Shown piece by piece: positions 25,739 to 35,648 of a stretch of DNA of 64,000 bases (position 1 is the stretch's first letter; each line of letters starts with the position of its first letter). The notes below the pieces were generated by a model. That model was not told the origin of the DNA and did not search any database. It saw only the letters and a program-made list of their open reading frames with translations. A program made the translations under genes and the position numbers. Source of the DNA: Acidobacteriota bacterium (lineage in GTDB: Bacteria; Acidobacteriota; Terriglobia; Bryobacterales; Bryobacteraceae). The stretch is from the NCBI GenBank assembly GCA_029776225.1, contig JAKOTR010000004.1:1-64000 (forward strand). Reading direction: 5' to 3'.

Positions 25739-28216
25739 TTAGAACATGTAGAGAGGGGTGCCGGGCTCGCGTTCCCCGGCGCCAACGGCGACTTCCTCGC
25801 CCTCCTTGCCTTCCTTCACCTGGCGGCAGTAGATGCCTGCATCGCCCAGGTAGACTTCCAGGTCGGCGGGCTGCGGAAGGGAACCCTGGATCAGCGCCTC
25901 CGCGAGCGGATCCTCGATGTACCTCTGGAGCGCACGGCGCAGCGGCCTCGCTCCGAAGCTGCGATCGTTGCACGTCTTCTCCAGAATGTACCTGGAGGCA
26001 TCCGGCATGAGTCTGATCTTGATCTGCTTCGCTTCCAGGTTCTTGTTGATCTGGCCGACCATCAGGTCGATGATCTTGATCAGGTCGTCGTCGGTGAGCG
26101 ACTGGAAGAGAATGATCTCGTCGAGGCGGTTCAAGAACTCGGGGTTGAACGCCCGCTTCACCTCGCTCATGACCATATCCTCGATCTTTTGCGGAATGCC
26201 CTGGCCGGCCGGGAGCGAGAAGCCCATGCCGGTCTTCTTCTCCAGGAACCGCGCACCGAGGTTCGAAGTCATGATGATGATGGTGTTCTTGAAGTCCACC
26301 TGGTTGCCGATGCCGTCGGTCAACTGGCCGTCCTCGAACACCTGCAGCAGGATGTTGTAGACGTCCGGGTGCGCCTTTTCGATCTCGTCCAGCAGGACGA
26401 TCGAGTAGGGCTGCCGTTTCACGCGCTCGGTAAGCTGGCCGCCCTCTTCATAGCCGACATATCCCGGAGGCGAACCGATGAGCTTGGAGACCGAGTGCTT
26501 CTCCATGAACTCGGACATGTCGAAGCGCACCAGCGCTTTCTCGCTGCCGAACAGGAATTCGGCCAGCGCGCGGGCGACCTCGGTCTTTCCGACACCCGTC
26601 GGACCCAGGAAGAGGAACGACCCGGCGGGGCGCTTCGGCGATTTCAGGCCGGCCCGCGAACGCCGGATGGCGCGGGCCAGCGCGCTGATCGCCTTGTCCT
26701 GGCTGATCACGCGCTTGTGCAGCTCGTCCTCGATGCGGAGCAGCTTGGTGACTTCCTCTTCCTTGATGGCCGTCATGGGCACGCCGGTCCAGCGGGCCAC
26801 CACCTCTTCAATGTCGTCCTTGCCGACCACACCGGTCGAGGTGTCGTCGAGATTGTAGCGCTCGCGGAGCTGGCGGAGATTCTCCCGCTCTTTGCGTTCC
26901 TCGTCGGAGTAAAAGCGCGCCTTCTCGAACTCGTGGTTGGCGATGGCGCTCTCCATGCGGTGGACGATGAACTTGATCCGCTTCTGGATCTCGGAAACCT
27001 CCGCGGGCAGCGTCGTCTGGCGCAGCTTGACCCGGGCGCCGGCTTCGTCGATCAGGTCGATTGCCTTATCGGGCAGGAACCGGTCGGGAATAAACCGGCT
27101 CGAGGCGTAAACGGCTGTCTCGATGGCCTCTTCCGTGTAGGCTACGGCGTGAAACTTCTCGTAGCGCTCCTTGATCCCGAACAGGATCTTGATGGCGTCC
27201 TCCTCGCTGGGAGGCGGCACCTTCACCGCCTGGAAGCGGCGCTCAAGCGAGCGGTCTTTTTCGATCGACTTGCGGTACTCGGCGGGAGTTGTCGCGCCGA
27301 TGCACTGGATTTCACCGCGGGACAGAGCGGGCTTCAGGATGTTGGCGGCGTCCAGAGAACCTTCCGCCGAACCGGCGCCCACCAGCGTGTGAAGCTCATC
27401 GATGAAGATGATGGCGTTCTGGTTTTCCATCAGCTCCTTCATGATGGTCTTCAGGCGCTCTTCGAACTGGCCGCGGTACTTGGTGCCCGCCACGATGAGC
27501 GAGAGGTCGAGGGCGAGAATCCGCTTGTCGGCGAGGAACGAGGGCACGTCGCCGTCGGCGATGCGCTGTGCAAGTCCTTCTACAATCGCGGTTTTCCCCA
27601 CGCCGGGCTCGCCGATCAGCACGGGGTTGTTCTTCGTGCGGCGGCAGAGAATCTGCACGACGCGCTCGAGTTCGTAGTCGCGCCCGATCAGGGGATCGAG
27701 CGTGCCGTCCAGCGCAGCCTGGGTGAGGTCGCGGCTGAATTCCGACAGCAGAGAACTCTCCTTGGGCCGGCTGGAAGAAACCTTTTCGGAAGAGGACCGC
27801 GCGATCTCCTCCCGAACCTGGGAGAGCCTCAACCCGCGCTCGTGCAGGATCTCGGCTGCGAAACACTTCTCCTCGCGCAGCAGGCCAAGAAGCAGGTGCT
27901 CGGTGCCGATGTGCTTGTGATTGAGGCGCTCCGCCTCTTCGGCGCCGTAGGCTAGCACCCGCTTGCATTCATGGGAAAGCGGCAGATCGACTGAAGTCGA
28001 AACCTTTTCGCGGATCGTGGTGTGCGCTTCGATCTGCTTGCGGATCGAGTCGATGTGAGCCGCCGACCGCAGAAACCGGTTCGCCAAGGCCTTGTCTTCC
28101 CGCAAAAGCCCCAGCAAAAGGTGTTCGGTTTCGATATAAGGGCTGCCGAACTGGCTGGCCTCATACCGTGCGAAGAAGATCACGCGTCGGGCCTTTTCCG
28201 TATATCTCTCAAACAT
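25739..28216 (-). CDS. clpC: ATP-dependent Clp protease ATP-binding subunit ClpC
   Basis: An 825-residue Hsp100 unfoldase that feeds ClpP. Order: two Clp_N repeats ([14 protein letters not shown]-type and [14 protein letters not shown]), AAA+ domain 1 with Walker A GEPGVGKT near 204, a UVR-like middle domain ([15 protein letters not shown]), and AAA+ domain 2 with Walker A GPTGVGKT near 538. ATG 28216 ([11 protein letters not shown]) is the normal ClpC start; an in-frame extension to 28294 is unlikely. This ATG lies inside the last codons of lolD (8-bp overlap), so translation is probably coupled. Confidence 0.94.
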   Translation of the reverse strand: MFERYTEKARRVIFFARYEASQFGSPYIETEHLLLGLLREDKALANRFLRSAAHIDSIRKQIEAHTTIREKVSTSVDLPLSHECKRVLAYGAEEAERLNHKHIGTEHLLLGLLREEKCFAAEILHERGLRLSQVREEIARSSSEKVSSSRPKESSLLSEFSRDLTQAALDGTLDPLIGRDYELERVVQILCRRTKNNPVLIGEPGVGKTAIVEGLAQRIADGDVPSFLADKRILALDLSLIVAGTKYRGQFEERLKTIMKELMENQNAIIFIDELHTLVGAGSAEGSLDAANILKPALSRGEIQCIGATTPAEYRKSIEKDRSLERRFQAVKVPPPSEEDAIKILFGIKERYEKFHAVAYTEEAIETAVYASSRFIPDRFLPDKAIDLIDEAGARVKLRQTTLPAEVSEIQKRIKFIVHRMESAIANHEFEKARFYSDEERKERENLRQLRERYNLDDTSTGVVGKDDIEEVVARWTGVPMTAIKEEEVTKLLRIEDELHKRVISQDKAISALARAIRRSRAGLKSPKRPAGSFLFLGPTGVGKTEVARALAEFLFGSEKALVRFDMSEFMEKHSVSKLIGSPPGYVGYEEGGQLTERVKRQPYSIVLLDEIEKAHPDVYNILLQVFEDGQLTDGIGNQVDFKNTIIIMTSNLGARFLEKKTGMGFSLPAGQGIPQKIEDMVMSEVKRAFNPEFLNRLDEIILFQSLTDDDLIKIIDLMVGQINKNLEAKQIKIRLMPDASRYILEKTCNDRSFGARPLRRALQRYIEDPLAEALIQGSLPQPADLEVYLGDAGIYCRQVKEGKEGEEVAVGAGEREPGTPLYMF

Positions 28217-28958
28217 AACTATTCCCGCCTTCGAAGGCTGCGGAATCCGCGCGCGGCGCGGCGCCTTCCAAAGACGCCTCCTCGTATAGGACACCGCCTT
28301 CGAGCCTTACAACCCGGTCGCACCGTCTGGCGAAGGAACGATTATGAGTGACGTAGATCGAGGTCAACCGATGGGACCGGTGCAAGTCGGCCAGCATCCC
28401 CATAATCATTTCCCCGGTTCTGTAATCCAGATTGCCGGTAGGTTCGTCGGCAAGCAGAAATTCCGGCTTGCCCACCAGCGCCCGCGCGAGAACCACCCGC
28501 TGCTGTTCGCCCCCCGACAACTCCCCGGCCCGGTGAGTGGCACGGGCCTTCAACCCAACCTCATCCAGCATCTCGAGGGACGCCGGAGCGGCTTCCTTAT
28601 AAGAGATCCCCCGAATCAGCAAGGGCATCATCACATTTTCCAGTGCCGTAAACTCCGGCAGGAGATAGTGAGTCTGCCAGACAAAGCCGATTTTCCGATT
28701 CCGGAAGTCCGCCAGTTCCGGGTCAGACAATGATGTGAGTTCTCTCGATCCGAAGTATATCCTACCGGCCGTCGGCCTGTCCAGGGCGCCTAACAGATGG
28801 AGGAGAGTGGACTTGCCCGCGCCCGACTCGCCGATCAAAGCCAACTGTTCGCCCTGCTCCACCTCAAGATTCAGGTCCTCGAAGACCGCAAACTCCGTGC
28901 CGCCGGACAAATATTTCTTCGTCAGGCCGACAGCTCGGATGGCGATCTCTCTCGACAT
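28209..28958 (-). CDS. LolD-like ABC transporter ATP-binding protein
   Basis: A 249-residue ABC ATPase with Walker A GESGAGKST (41-49), a Q-loop in VWQTHYLLPE, signature LSGGEQQR, Walker B FLLADEP and H-switch YVTHN. The overall pattern (PTAGRIYFGSREL, DYRTGEMIM) is that of LolD/MacB-type ATPases, which power lipoprotein release or related inner-membrane export. The LolC/E or MacB-type permease is not next to it; clpC follows with an 8-bp overlap. The substrate is therefore open. Confidence 0.85.
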   Translation of the reverse strand: MSREIAIRAVGLTKKYLSGGTEFAVFEDLNLEVEQGEQLALIGESGAGKSTLLHLLGALDRPTAGRIYFGSRELTSLSDPELADFRNRKIGFVWQTHYLLPEFTALENVMMPLLIRGISYKEAAPASLEMLDEVGLKARATHRAGELSGGEQQRVVLARALVGKPEFLLADEPTGNLDYRTGEMIMGMLADLHRSHRLTSIYVTHNRSFARRCDRVVRLEGGVLYEEASLEGAAPRADSAAFEGGNSYV

Positions 28959-29346
28959 GGACCTCTCCCTTACCAGGGTCCTCTACTACTACGCTAACAC
29001 GGACCATGGCCCTGGCAAGCTGTTTACAGACATTACTCCCCGAAACTGAGCTGTAACGCAAGCCTTACATTACAGATGCTCAAAAGGGGCATTACGTTGC
29101 AGCCTCAAAACACCACCCCGCTGGGGTGGTGGGGCAGCGCTGAACCGCTCCGGCCACCGCTCGTTGAAAATCAGTTGGTAAGTAGCGGGAACGCCTTACA
29201 CCCTAACTTCCTCAAATTGTTAGCATTTTACGGTAAGAAGGCGGTAATGTAGCGGCAAACCACTCCCCCGGCAGCCCTGCCCAGGCCAACAATCGACTCC
29301 GTCACATGCGCTCCGGCCGCAAGGCCGTGGGCAGGAGAAGACACAC
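28959..29346. other. 388-bp intergenic region between divergent lolD and amidohydrolase
   Basis: No coding region is supported. It contains an inverted repeat CTGTAA-N13-TTACAG (29051-29075) and a 9-bp stem-loop, CACCACCCC (29111-29119) with GGGGTGGTG (29123-29131). On the minus strand the stem is followed by TTTT, so it could stop antisense transcription toward lolD. Promoters for both divergent units must lie here, but no strong -35/-10 pair stands out. Confidence 0.5.
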
Positions 29347-30468
29347 ATGGCCGTGAAGAAAAGCATGCCGGGCTGCGCCGGCTACAGCCGGGCCACTCGG
29401 GCGGCGGTACTGGCAACGCTGGCCCTGGCTGCCGGGGCTGCGGCTCAGAAATCGCCTGAGACCCTTCTCTTAAAGGATTACCGCCCGGTCCCCATCCACA
29501 AGATCCCGGTGACGGAGGTACCCAAGGCCAAGTACCCCGCCGTTGACATGCACACGCACGTCTACGCCAAAACGCCCGAGGAGGTCGCCGAGTGGGTCAA
29601 GACCATGGACGCCGCCGGAACAGAAAAGACCATCGTGCTGACCGGCGCTACGGGCGAGCGGTTCGACGCGCTGCAAAGGATCTATGCCAAATTCCCGGAC
29701 CGCTTCGATCTATGGTGCGGCATCGACCGCAGCAGAGCCGGCCAGCCGGATTTCGCGGAGACCGCCGTCAGGGAGCTGGAGCGCTGCTTCCGCGCGGGCG
29801 CGCGCGGCGTTGGCGAGATCTCGGACAAGGGATCGGGCATCTTCCGGGGAGCGGACGGCGCCCGCATTCACCCGGACGACCCGCGCCTGGACCCGATCTG
29901 GAGGAAGTGCGGCGAGTTGAACCTGCCTGTCAATATTCACGTGGCCGACCCCATTTGGGCCTACGGCCCGATGGACGAGACGAACGACGGTCTCATGAAC
30001 GCCTTCAAATGGCGTCTGGACGACAAGCCGGACATCGTCAAGTTCGAAGGCATGATGGAGATCCTGGAGCGCACGGTGAAGCGCCACCCCGGGACCATTT
30101 TCATCGCCTGCCATCTCGCCAACCTGGATTTCGACCTGACGCGCCTGGGCCGCCTGCTCGATACCTACCCCAACCTCTATGTGGACGTCTCGGCGCGATT
30201 CGGGGAGCTGGCGTCCACGCCCCGCGCCAGCGCCAAATTCCTGATCCAGTATGCCGGGCGGGTGATGTATGGCACCGACCAGGGCCGCATGGAGCGCGTG
30301 TACCGGAGATCGTTCCGCATCCTGGAGACCCTCGATGAGCATTTCTACTACATCGACGGCTTCAACTATCACTGGAATCTCTCCGGCCTCGGTCTGCCCG
30401 ATCCCGTGCTGAAGCAGATTTACCGCGACACCGCCCTGCGGCTGATCGCCCGGACACCGAGGCCCTAG
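29347..30468 (+). CDS. secreted amidohydrolase family protein
   Basis: A 373-residue protein with a signal peptide (ATRAAVLATLALAAGAAAQ). The amidohydrolase_2 TIM barrel follows: metal-binding VDMHTHV, GARGVGEISDKG, LPVNIHVADP, IACHLANLD and the catalytic-Asp region MYGTDQGR. Such enzymes hydrolyse or decarboxylate cyclic and aromatic acids or lactones. In this glycan-use block it may act on a sugar lactone or ester (inference). It starts the block, 14 bp before the sulfatase. Confidence 0.82.
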   Translation: MAVKKSMPGCAGYSRATRAAVLATLALAAGAAAQKSPETLLLKDYRPVPIHKIPVTEVPKAKYPAVDMHTHVYAKTPEEVAEWVKTMDAAGTEKTIVLTGATGERFDALQRIYAKFPDRFDLWCGIDRSRAGQPDFAETAVRELERCFRAGARGVGEISDKGSGIFRGADGARIHPDDPRLDPIWRKCGELNLPVNIHVADPIWAYGPMDETNDGLMNAFKWRLDDKPDIVKFEGMMEILERTVKRHPGTIFIACHLANLDFDLTRLGRLLDTYPNLYVDVSARFGELASTPRASAKFLIQYAGRVMYGTDQGRMERVYRRSFRILETLDEHFYYIDGFNYHWNLSGLGLPDPVLKQIYRDTALRLIARTPRP

Positions 30469-30482
30469 CGAGGAGGAAGGCT

Positions 30483-32012
30483 ATGCACCGGCGATCGTTT
30501 TTGCAACTTTGTGCGGCGGGCGCGGCGGGGCTGCTGGCAAGAGCGGCGGAGCCTGCCTCGCCTCCCAACGTCGTCCTGATCTACGCCGACGACCTGGGCT
30601 ACGGGGACGTCGGCTGCTACGGGGCGCGGCTGGTGAAGACTCCGCACATCGACCGGCTGGCCGCCCGTGGCGTGCGCTTCACGGACGCGCACTCGTCGTC
30701 GGCTACCTGCACGCCGTCGCGCTACAGCCTGCTCACGGGCCAGTACGCCTGGCGCAAGAAAGGCACGCGCGTGCTTCCCGGAGACGCCGCGCTGATCCTC
30801 GAGCCGGGCCGCCCCACCCTGGCGTCCCTTTTCAAAGAGGCCGGCTACTCCACCGCCTGCATCGGCAAGTGGCACCTGGGACTCGGCCGCGGCGACCTCG
30901 ACTGGAACGGCGAGATCCGCCCCGGTCCCCTGGAGGTCGGTTTCGACTACAGCTTCATCATCCCGGCCACCGGCGACCGCGTGCCCTGCGTCTACGTGGA
31001 GAACCACCGCGTGGCGGGGCTGGACCCGTCGGATCCCATCCGCGTCAGCTACCGCGAGCCCATCCCCGGCGAGCCGACCGGCCGCACGCATCCCGAACTG
31101 CTCAAGGTGAAGTACAGCAGCGGCCACAATGCCGCGATCGTGAACGGCATCAGCCGCATCGGACACATGAGCGGCGGCAAAGCCGCTCGCTGGGTGGACG
31201 AGGAGATGGCCGCCACGCTGGTTTCGAAAGCTCTCGCCTTCATCGAGCGCAGCCGCCGCAACCGCTTTTTCCTGTACTTCTCCACGCACGACATCCATGT
31301 GCCGCGCGCGCCCCACAAGCAATTCGTGGGCACGACTGGCTGCGGCGTGCGCTGCGAGGCCATCGCCCAGTTGGACTGGTGCGTCGGCCGCATTCTGGAC
31401 ACCCTGGAGCGATTCGGCCTTACGCGCAACACTTTGGTCCTGTTCACCAGCGACAACGGCCCGGTGGTGGACGACGGCTACGCCGACGGCTCGCCGGAAG
31501 ACCTCAATGGCCATCAGCCCGCCGGCAACCTGCGCGGCGGCAAGTACAGCATTTACGAAGGCGGCACCCGCGTGCCGTTCATTGCCTCGTGGCCCGGCAG
31601 GATCAGGCCGGGAGTATCCAGCGCCCTCGTGGGGCAGGTGGACTTCCCCGCCTCCATGGCGGCGCTGCTGAACCGCAAAATTCCCCCCGGAGAGGCGCCG
31701 GACAGCGTCAACGTGCTTCCGGCCCTTCTGGGCGACTCCCCGCGCGGCCGCGACAGCCTGGTGGAGCACGACGCCACGCTGCTCGCGCTGCGGCGGGGCA
31801 AGTGGAAATACATTCCCAGGGAAAAGCCGGGAGCCGACGAACTCTATGACCTGGAGTCCGATCCGGGGGAAACCACCAACGTCGCGCACGCCAACCGCGC
31901 GATTGTGGAGCGGATGAAACAGGAACTGGAACAGATCCGCGCCGCGGGAGGCGCGGCCGGCCTGCCGCGGCCCGAAAACGCCGGCCCGGCCGGGCCGGGC
32001 TTTCAAGAGTAA
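30483..32012 (+). CDS. arylsulfatase-family sulfatase, Tat-type signal
   Basis: A 509-residue type I sulfatase. The twin-arginine-like signal is HRRSFLQLCAAGAAGLL. Metal ligands begin at ADDLGYGDVG (Asp36-Asp37). The formylglycine motif is C76-TPSR (SATCTPSRYSLLTG), followed by GKWHLG and FTSDNGP. Cys76 needs conversion to formylglycine; no maturase gene is seen in the window. It is expected to remove sulfate esters from glycans in the periplasm. It lies between the amidohydrolase and the large receptor. Confidence 0.92.
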   Translation: MHRRSFLQLCAAGAAGLLARAAEPASPPNVVLIYADDLGYGDVGCYGARLVKTPHIDRLAARGVRFTDAHSSSATCTPSRYSLLTGQYAWRKKGTRVLPGDAALILEPGRPTLASLFKEAGYSTACIGKWHLGLGRGDLDWNGEIRPGPLEVGFDYSFIIPATGDRVPCVYVENHRVAGLDPSDPIRVSYREPIPGEPTGRTHPELLKVKYSSGHNAAIVNGISRIGHMSGGKAARWVDEEMAATLVSKALAFIERSRRNRFFLYFSTHDIHVPRAPHKQFVGTTGCGVRCEAIAQLDWCVGRILDTLERFGLTRNTLVLFTSDNGPVVDDGYADGSPEDLNGHQPAGNLRGGKYSIYEGGTRVPFIASWPGRIRPGVSSALVGQVDFPASMAALLNRKIPPGEAPDSVNVLPALLGDSPRGRDSLVEHDATLLALRRGKWKYIPREKPGADELYDLESDPGETTNVAHANRAIVERMKQELEQIRAAGGAAGLPRPENAGPAGPGFQE

Positions 32013-32028
32013 TTACGTGGAGGTGATT

Positions 32029-35000
32029 ATGTCGAGAACCGCTGTCGAGGTCCAAGCCCGTTGCAGGCGAGCCGGCATGTTGCTCGCGCTTGCCGCCGCG
32101 CTGCTTGGGACCGCTCCGGCCCTGTGGTCCCAGGAGATGAGAGGAACCATCGCGGGCCGCATTACCGATCAGTCCGGGGCCAGCATCCCCGGAGCTCAAG
32201 TCACGATTACCAACCAGGCCACCAACGTCGTCACAGAGGTGGTCACCAACGTGGAGGGCAACTATGTGGCCCCCTTCCTGCCCCCGGGCGTTTATTCAAT
32301 CCGGGTCCAGCGCGAGGGCTTTCAGAGCATGACCCGCAGCGAAATCACCCTCCAGACCCAGGGGCGCCTCACGGTCGATTTCACGCTCGCCCCGGGCAGC
32401 GTCACCGAGACCGTCCAGGTCACCGCCGAGCCCCCCATGCTCCAGACCGCCAGCGCGGACTTCGGCCAGGTGCTGGATACCCGGATGCTGAACCGCCTGC
32501 CGGTGATCGGCATGAACCCGCTGGCGATCGCCGATATGGCGCCCGGCGTCGTGCCCCAGACCGTCAGCAGCATTACGGACTACAACAGCAGCTACGTCCG
32601 CATCAACGGCAGCAGCGGCACGGGCAACCAGATGACCATCGACGGCGCCGCGGCGGACGTGCCGCGCATGCTGGGCGTCAGCTACGTGATGCCCATGGCC
32701 CAAATGGTCGAGGAACTGAAGGTCGTCACCGCGGTGTTCGACGCCTCCCAGGGCCGCACGAACGGCGGCTCCATTCTGGTGGCCACCAAAGCCGGGACCA
32801 ACGAACTCCACGGCAGCGCCTATTACAACTTCCGCGACGAACGCTTCAACGCCAATTCCTGGACCAACAAATATTTCGGCACGCCGCGCGGGCAGGAGAA
32901 CTTCTGGATCGCCGGCGGAACTCTGAGCGGCCCGATTTTCCGGAATCGCACCTTTTTCAGCGCGGGCGTCGAGAAGCAGCGCAACATCCGGAGCCAGAGC
33001 TGGAACTGGCGCGTCCCCACGGAACTGGAGCGGAAGGGCGATTTCTCGCAGACTCTCAGCCCCTCCGGGGCGCCGCTGCAGCTTTACGATCCGCTCACCA
33101 CGGTCATGAGCCCGAGCGGCACGTTCGTCTCCCGTGAACCGTTCCCCAATGCTGTGATCCCGCCGAGCCGGATCAACATTGTCGGTTCGTCGGTCGCCGC
33201 GCAGTTCCCGCAGCCGAACTTCTTCGGCAACCCCAACCAGCTCGGGGTAGTGAATTACGCCACCGGGGTGATCGTCGCGTCGCCCTACCTCTACTTCCAG
33301 TCGCGCATCGACCATCAACTGAATGACAAGCACCGCTTGTACGGCCGGTTCGCCCGCAACATCGGGGACGTCAATAAGGTGGACTTCGGCACCCTGCCGA
33401 TCAACGCCTACACCGGTCACTTCACCCAGTCGCGCAGAGCCTACCACTACGTGCTCGAGGACACCGTCACCCTGCGGCCCACGCTCGTGGCTACGTTCCG
33501 CGTGGGCTTCAACCGTTTCAACCAGCACATCTTCGGGCACGGCGACACTCTGGATCCCAACCTGCTGAATCTTCCCGACGTGCTCAAGGGCCAGCTCTAT
33601 AGCGGCGGCGGCGCGGGAACCGGCTGGCCGCGCTGGGTCATCAACGACGGCAACGTACCCGTAATGGGACCCGGCTTCCGCGTAAGCGTGAATAACGTGC
33701 TCTCCGGCAGCGCCGGATTCAACGCCTTCTGGGGCAACCACAATTTCCGCTGGGGCGCCGAGTACCGCGATACGCGCTGGAATGAGAACAACCCCGGCAC
33801 GACCCAAAACGGCCAGTTCACGTTCGACAAGAACCTGACGCGGGCAAACGACAACAACGCCTCCAACAATACCTCCGGCAGCGGAATGGCCTCGCTGTTG
33901 TTAGGACTGCCCACCGCCGGCGTGATCCAGCGCTCGGCCGCCGCCGCGGGGCAGAGCCAGTACGCCGCCCTGTACATCCAGGACGACTACCGTGTCCTGC
34001 CGAAGCTCACTTTGTCGCTGGGGCTGCGGTGGGAAATCGAGACTCCCTTCACCGAACGCTACGACCGCATGTTCTACGACTTCTCGCCCAACGAAGACCT
34101 CGGCATCACCGTGCCGGGCATCGGTCCGCTCAAAGGCGGCGTGCGGTTCGTCAACACCGGCGGGCTGCCGCGGCGCCAGGGCACGCTCGACAAGAACAAC
34201 TTCGGCCCTCGAATTGGGATCGCCTACACGGCCGATTCCAAGACCGTGATCCGGGCCGCCTGGGGGCTGGTGTACGAAGGGCTGATCAACAATCTGACCG
34301 ATATGCTCGCCCAGCCCTATATCCCGGCCAGCTACACGTTCCGGACCAACTATGTCGGCTCGGCCGACGGCAACCGTACCGTGATTCCGGGCGTCAATCT
34401 CTCCAATCCGTTCCCCAACGGATTCAATCCGATCACCGGCAACTCGCTCGGCAACAGGACGCAGCTCGGGGACTCGGTTGCCTACATCAACCCCGACATC
34501 CGCCTGCCGCAGATTCACCAGATCCAGGTCACCCTACAGCGCCAGTTGCCCTGGTCGTCTGTCGCCGAGGTCGCCTACGTGGGGGTGCGGTACGACGGCC
34601 TGTTCTGGGGTCCCGGCTACAACCTGAACGAAGTTCCGGATGAGTACCGCATGGAGGACCAGGCTGTTCCCAATCCGTTCTTCAACATCCTGCCGCCGGC
34701 CAGTGTCCGCGGCAGCGCGGCCACCATCACAGCGAACCAGTTGAAAACCCGCTTCCCGCACTTCACCAGCGTCACCGAGTACAACGCGCGCGGTCCGTGG
34801 GGCCGCTACCATGCCCTCCAGACGCGGTGGGAGAAACGGCTGAGCCACGGTGTGCAGGTGGTCGCCAATTACACCTTCTCGAAGAACATGGAGTTCACGC
34901 CACAAAGCGTGGTCAACGAGCGCTTCTATAAGACCGTCACGTCCAGCGACCGCCCGCACCTCGGCCGCGTGTTCTTCACCGGCGAACTGCCCTTCGGCAG

Positions 35001-35496
35001 AAACCGGTGGAAGGGGCACGCCTGGCCGGGATGGCTCCAGCACATCGCCGGCGGGTGGTCGCTGAGCTGGGCCTTTAAGTACGCCACCGGCGCGCCGCTG
35101 GGACTGTCCGGTCCGAACGGCCGTCCCATTCCGCTCGCCAACCCGCGGACTAACGCCAGCGTCCACGACGCCCTCGGAACGACTCCCGGCGGGATTCCCT
35201 ATCTCGACATCACCAAAATCCAGCCGCTGCTCAGCAAGTACGACATCACGCCGGAACCGGAGCGCTACAGTTGGCTGCGGGCGCCCGACCGGATCACCCA
35301 CGATGCCGTGTTCTTCAAGCAGTTCGATATCACCGAGCGCTTCGCCTTCGATCTGCGGGCCGAAACAATAAACGTCTTCAACAGCCCGCTGTGGGGCGAC
35401 CCGGGCACCAACATCAACAACACCACGACCTTCGGCCGCATCACCAGCGGCGAGAACCCGCGCACCTTCCGCCTGACGGGAAGGCTGACGTTCTAA
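32029..35496 (+). CDS. TonB-dependent-receptor-like outer membrane protein with carboxypeptidase regulatory-like domain
   Basis: About 1155 residues. After a signal peptide there is a CarboxypepD_reg-like beta sandwich (GTIAGRITDQSGASIPGAQV, PPGVYSIRVQREGFQS), then a plug-like region (GSVTETVQVTAE, FGQVLDTRMLNRLPV) and a long beta-barrel. It ends in the aromatic residue of RLTGRLTF, as outer-membrane barrels do. This Oar-like architecture is much expanded in Acidobacteriota. It probably imports or binds glycan fragments with energy from TonB. ATG 32029 follows GGAGGTGA; the GTG at 32017 overlaps that site. The preceding sulfatase ends 16 bp upstream. Confidence 0.88.
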   Translation: MSRTAVEVQARCRRAGMLLALAAALLGTAPALWSQEMRGTIAGRITDQSGASIPGAQVTITNQATNVVTEVVTNVEGNYVAPFLPPGVYSIRVQREGFQSMTRSEITLQTQGRLTVDFTLAPGSVTETVQVTAEPPMLQTASADFGQVLDTRMLNRLPVIGMNPLAIADMAPGVVPQTVSSITDYNSSYVRINGSSGTGNQMTIDGAAADVPRMLGVSYVMPMAQMVEELKVVTAVFDASQGRTNGGSILVATKAGTNELHGSAYYNFRDERFNANSWTNKYFGTPRGQENFWIAGGTLSGPIFRNRTFFSAGVEKQRNIRSQSWNWRVPTELERKGDFSQTLSPSGAPLQLYDPLTTVMSPSGTFVSREPFPNAVIPPSRINIVGSSVAAQFPQPNFFGNPNQLGVVNYATGVIVASPYLYFQSRIDHQLNDKHRLYGRFARNIGDVNKVDFGTLPINAYTGHFTQSRRAYHYVLEDTVTLRPTLVATFRVGFNRFNQHIFGHGDTLDPNLLNLPDVLKGQLYSGGGAGTGWPRWVINDGNVPVMGPGFRVSVNNVLSGSAGFNAFWGNHNFRWGAEYRDTRWNENNPGTTQNGQFTFDKNLTRANDNNASNNTSGSGMASLLLGLPTAGVIQRSAAAAGQSQYAALYIQDDYRVLPKLTLSLGLRWEIETPFTERYDRMFYDFSPNEDLGITVPGIGPLKGGVRFVNTGGLPRRQGTLDKNNFGPRIGIAYTADSKTVIRAAWGLVYEGLINNLTDMLAQPYIPASYTFRTNYVGSADGNRTVIPGVNLSNPFPNGFNPITGNSLGNRTQLGDSVAYINPDIRLPQIHQIQVTLQRQLPWSSVAEVAYVGVRYDGLFWGPGYNLNEVPDEYRMEDQAVPNPFFNILPPASVRGSAATITANQLKTRFPHFTSVTEYNARGPWGRYHALQTRWEKRLSHGVQVVANYTFSKNMEFTPQSVVNERFYKTVTSSDRPHLGRVFFTGELPFGRNRWKGHAWPGWLQHIAGGWSLSWAFKYATGAPLGLSGPNGRPIPLANPRTNASVHDALGTTPGGIPYLDITKIQPLLSKYDITPEPERYSWLRAPDRITHDAVFFKQFDITERFAFDLRAETINVFNSPLWGDPGTNINNTTTFGRITSGENPRTFRLTGRLTF

Positions 35497-35570
35497 CCCC
35501 GACGCCGCGGCCGGGCTGCGCTCCGCTACTGCAGGGCGCGGCCGCCGCGGAGTGACCGCGCTGAGCACTC

Positions 35571-35616
35571 GAGGAATCGCCAGGCCGGAACAGCGCGCCG
35601 GCAGAGGCGATTCCTC
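35571..35616 (+). repeat. long inverted repeat between receptor gene and GH2 gene
   Basis: GAGGAATCGCC (35571-35581) and GGCGATTCCTC (35606-35616) are perfect complements. The loop itself holds GCCGG/CCGGC. It may be a terminator for the receptor gene (a pyrimidine-rich stretch follows) or a leader structure for the GH2 gene. Confidence 0.5.
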
Positions 35617-35648
35617 TTCTCCTCAATCTCCTGAAACGAGGTACGAAC

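Noticed and set aside
32017-32028. GTG start of the receptor gene at 32017
   Set aside because: It overlaps the GGAGGTGA ribosome-binding site of the ATG at 32029.
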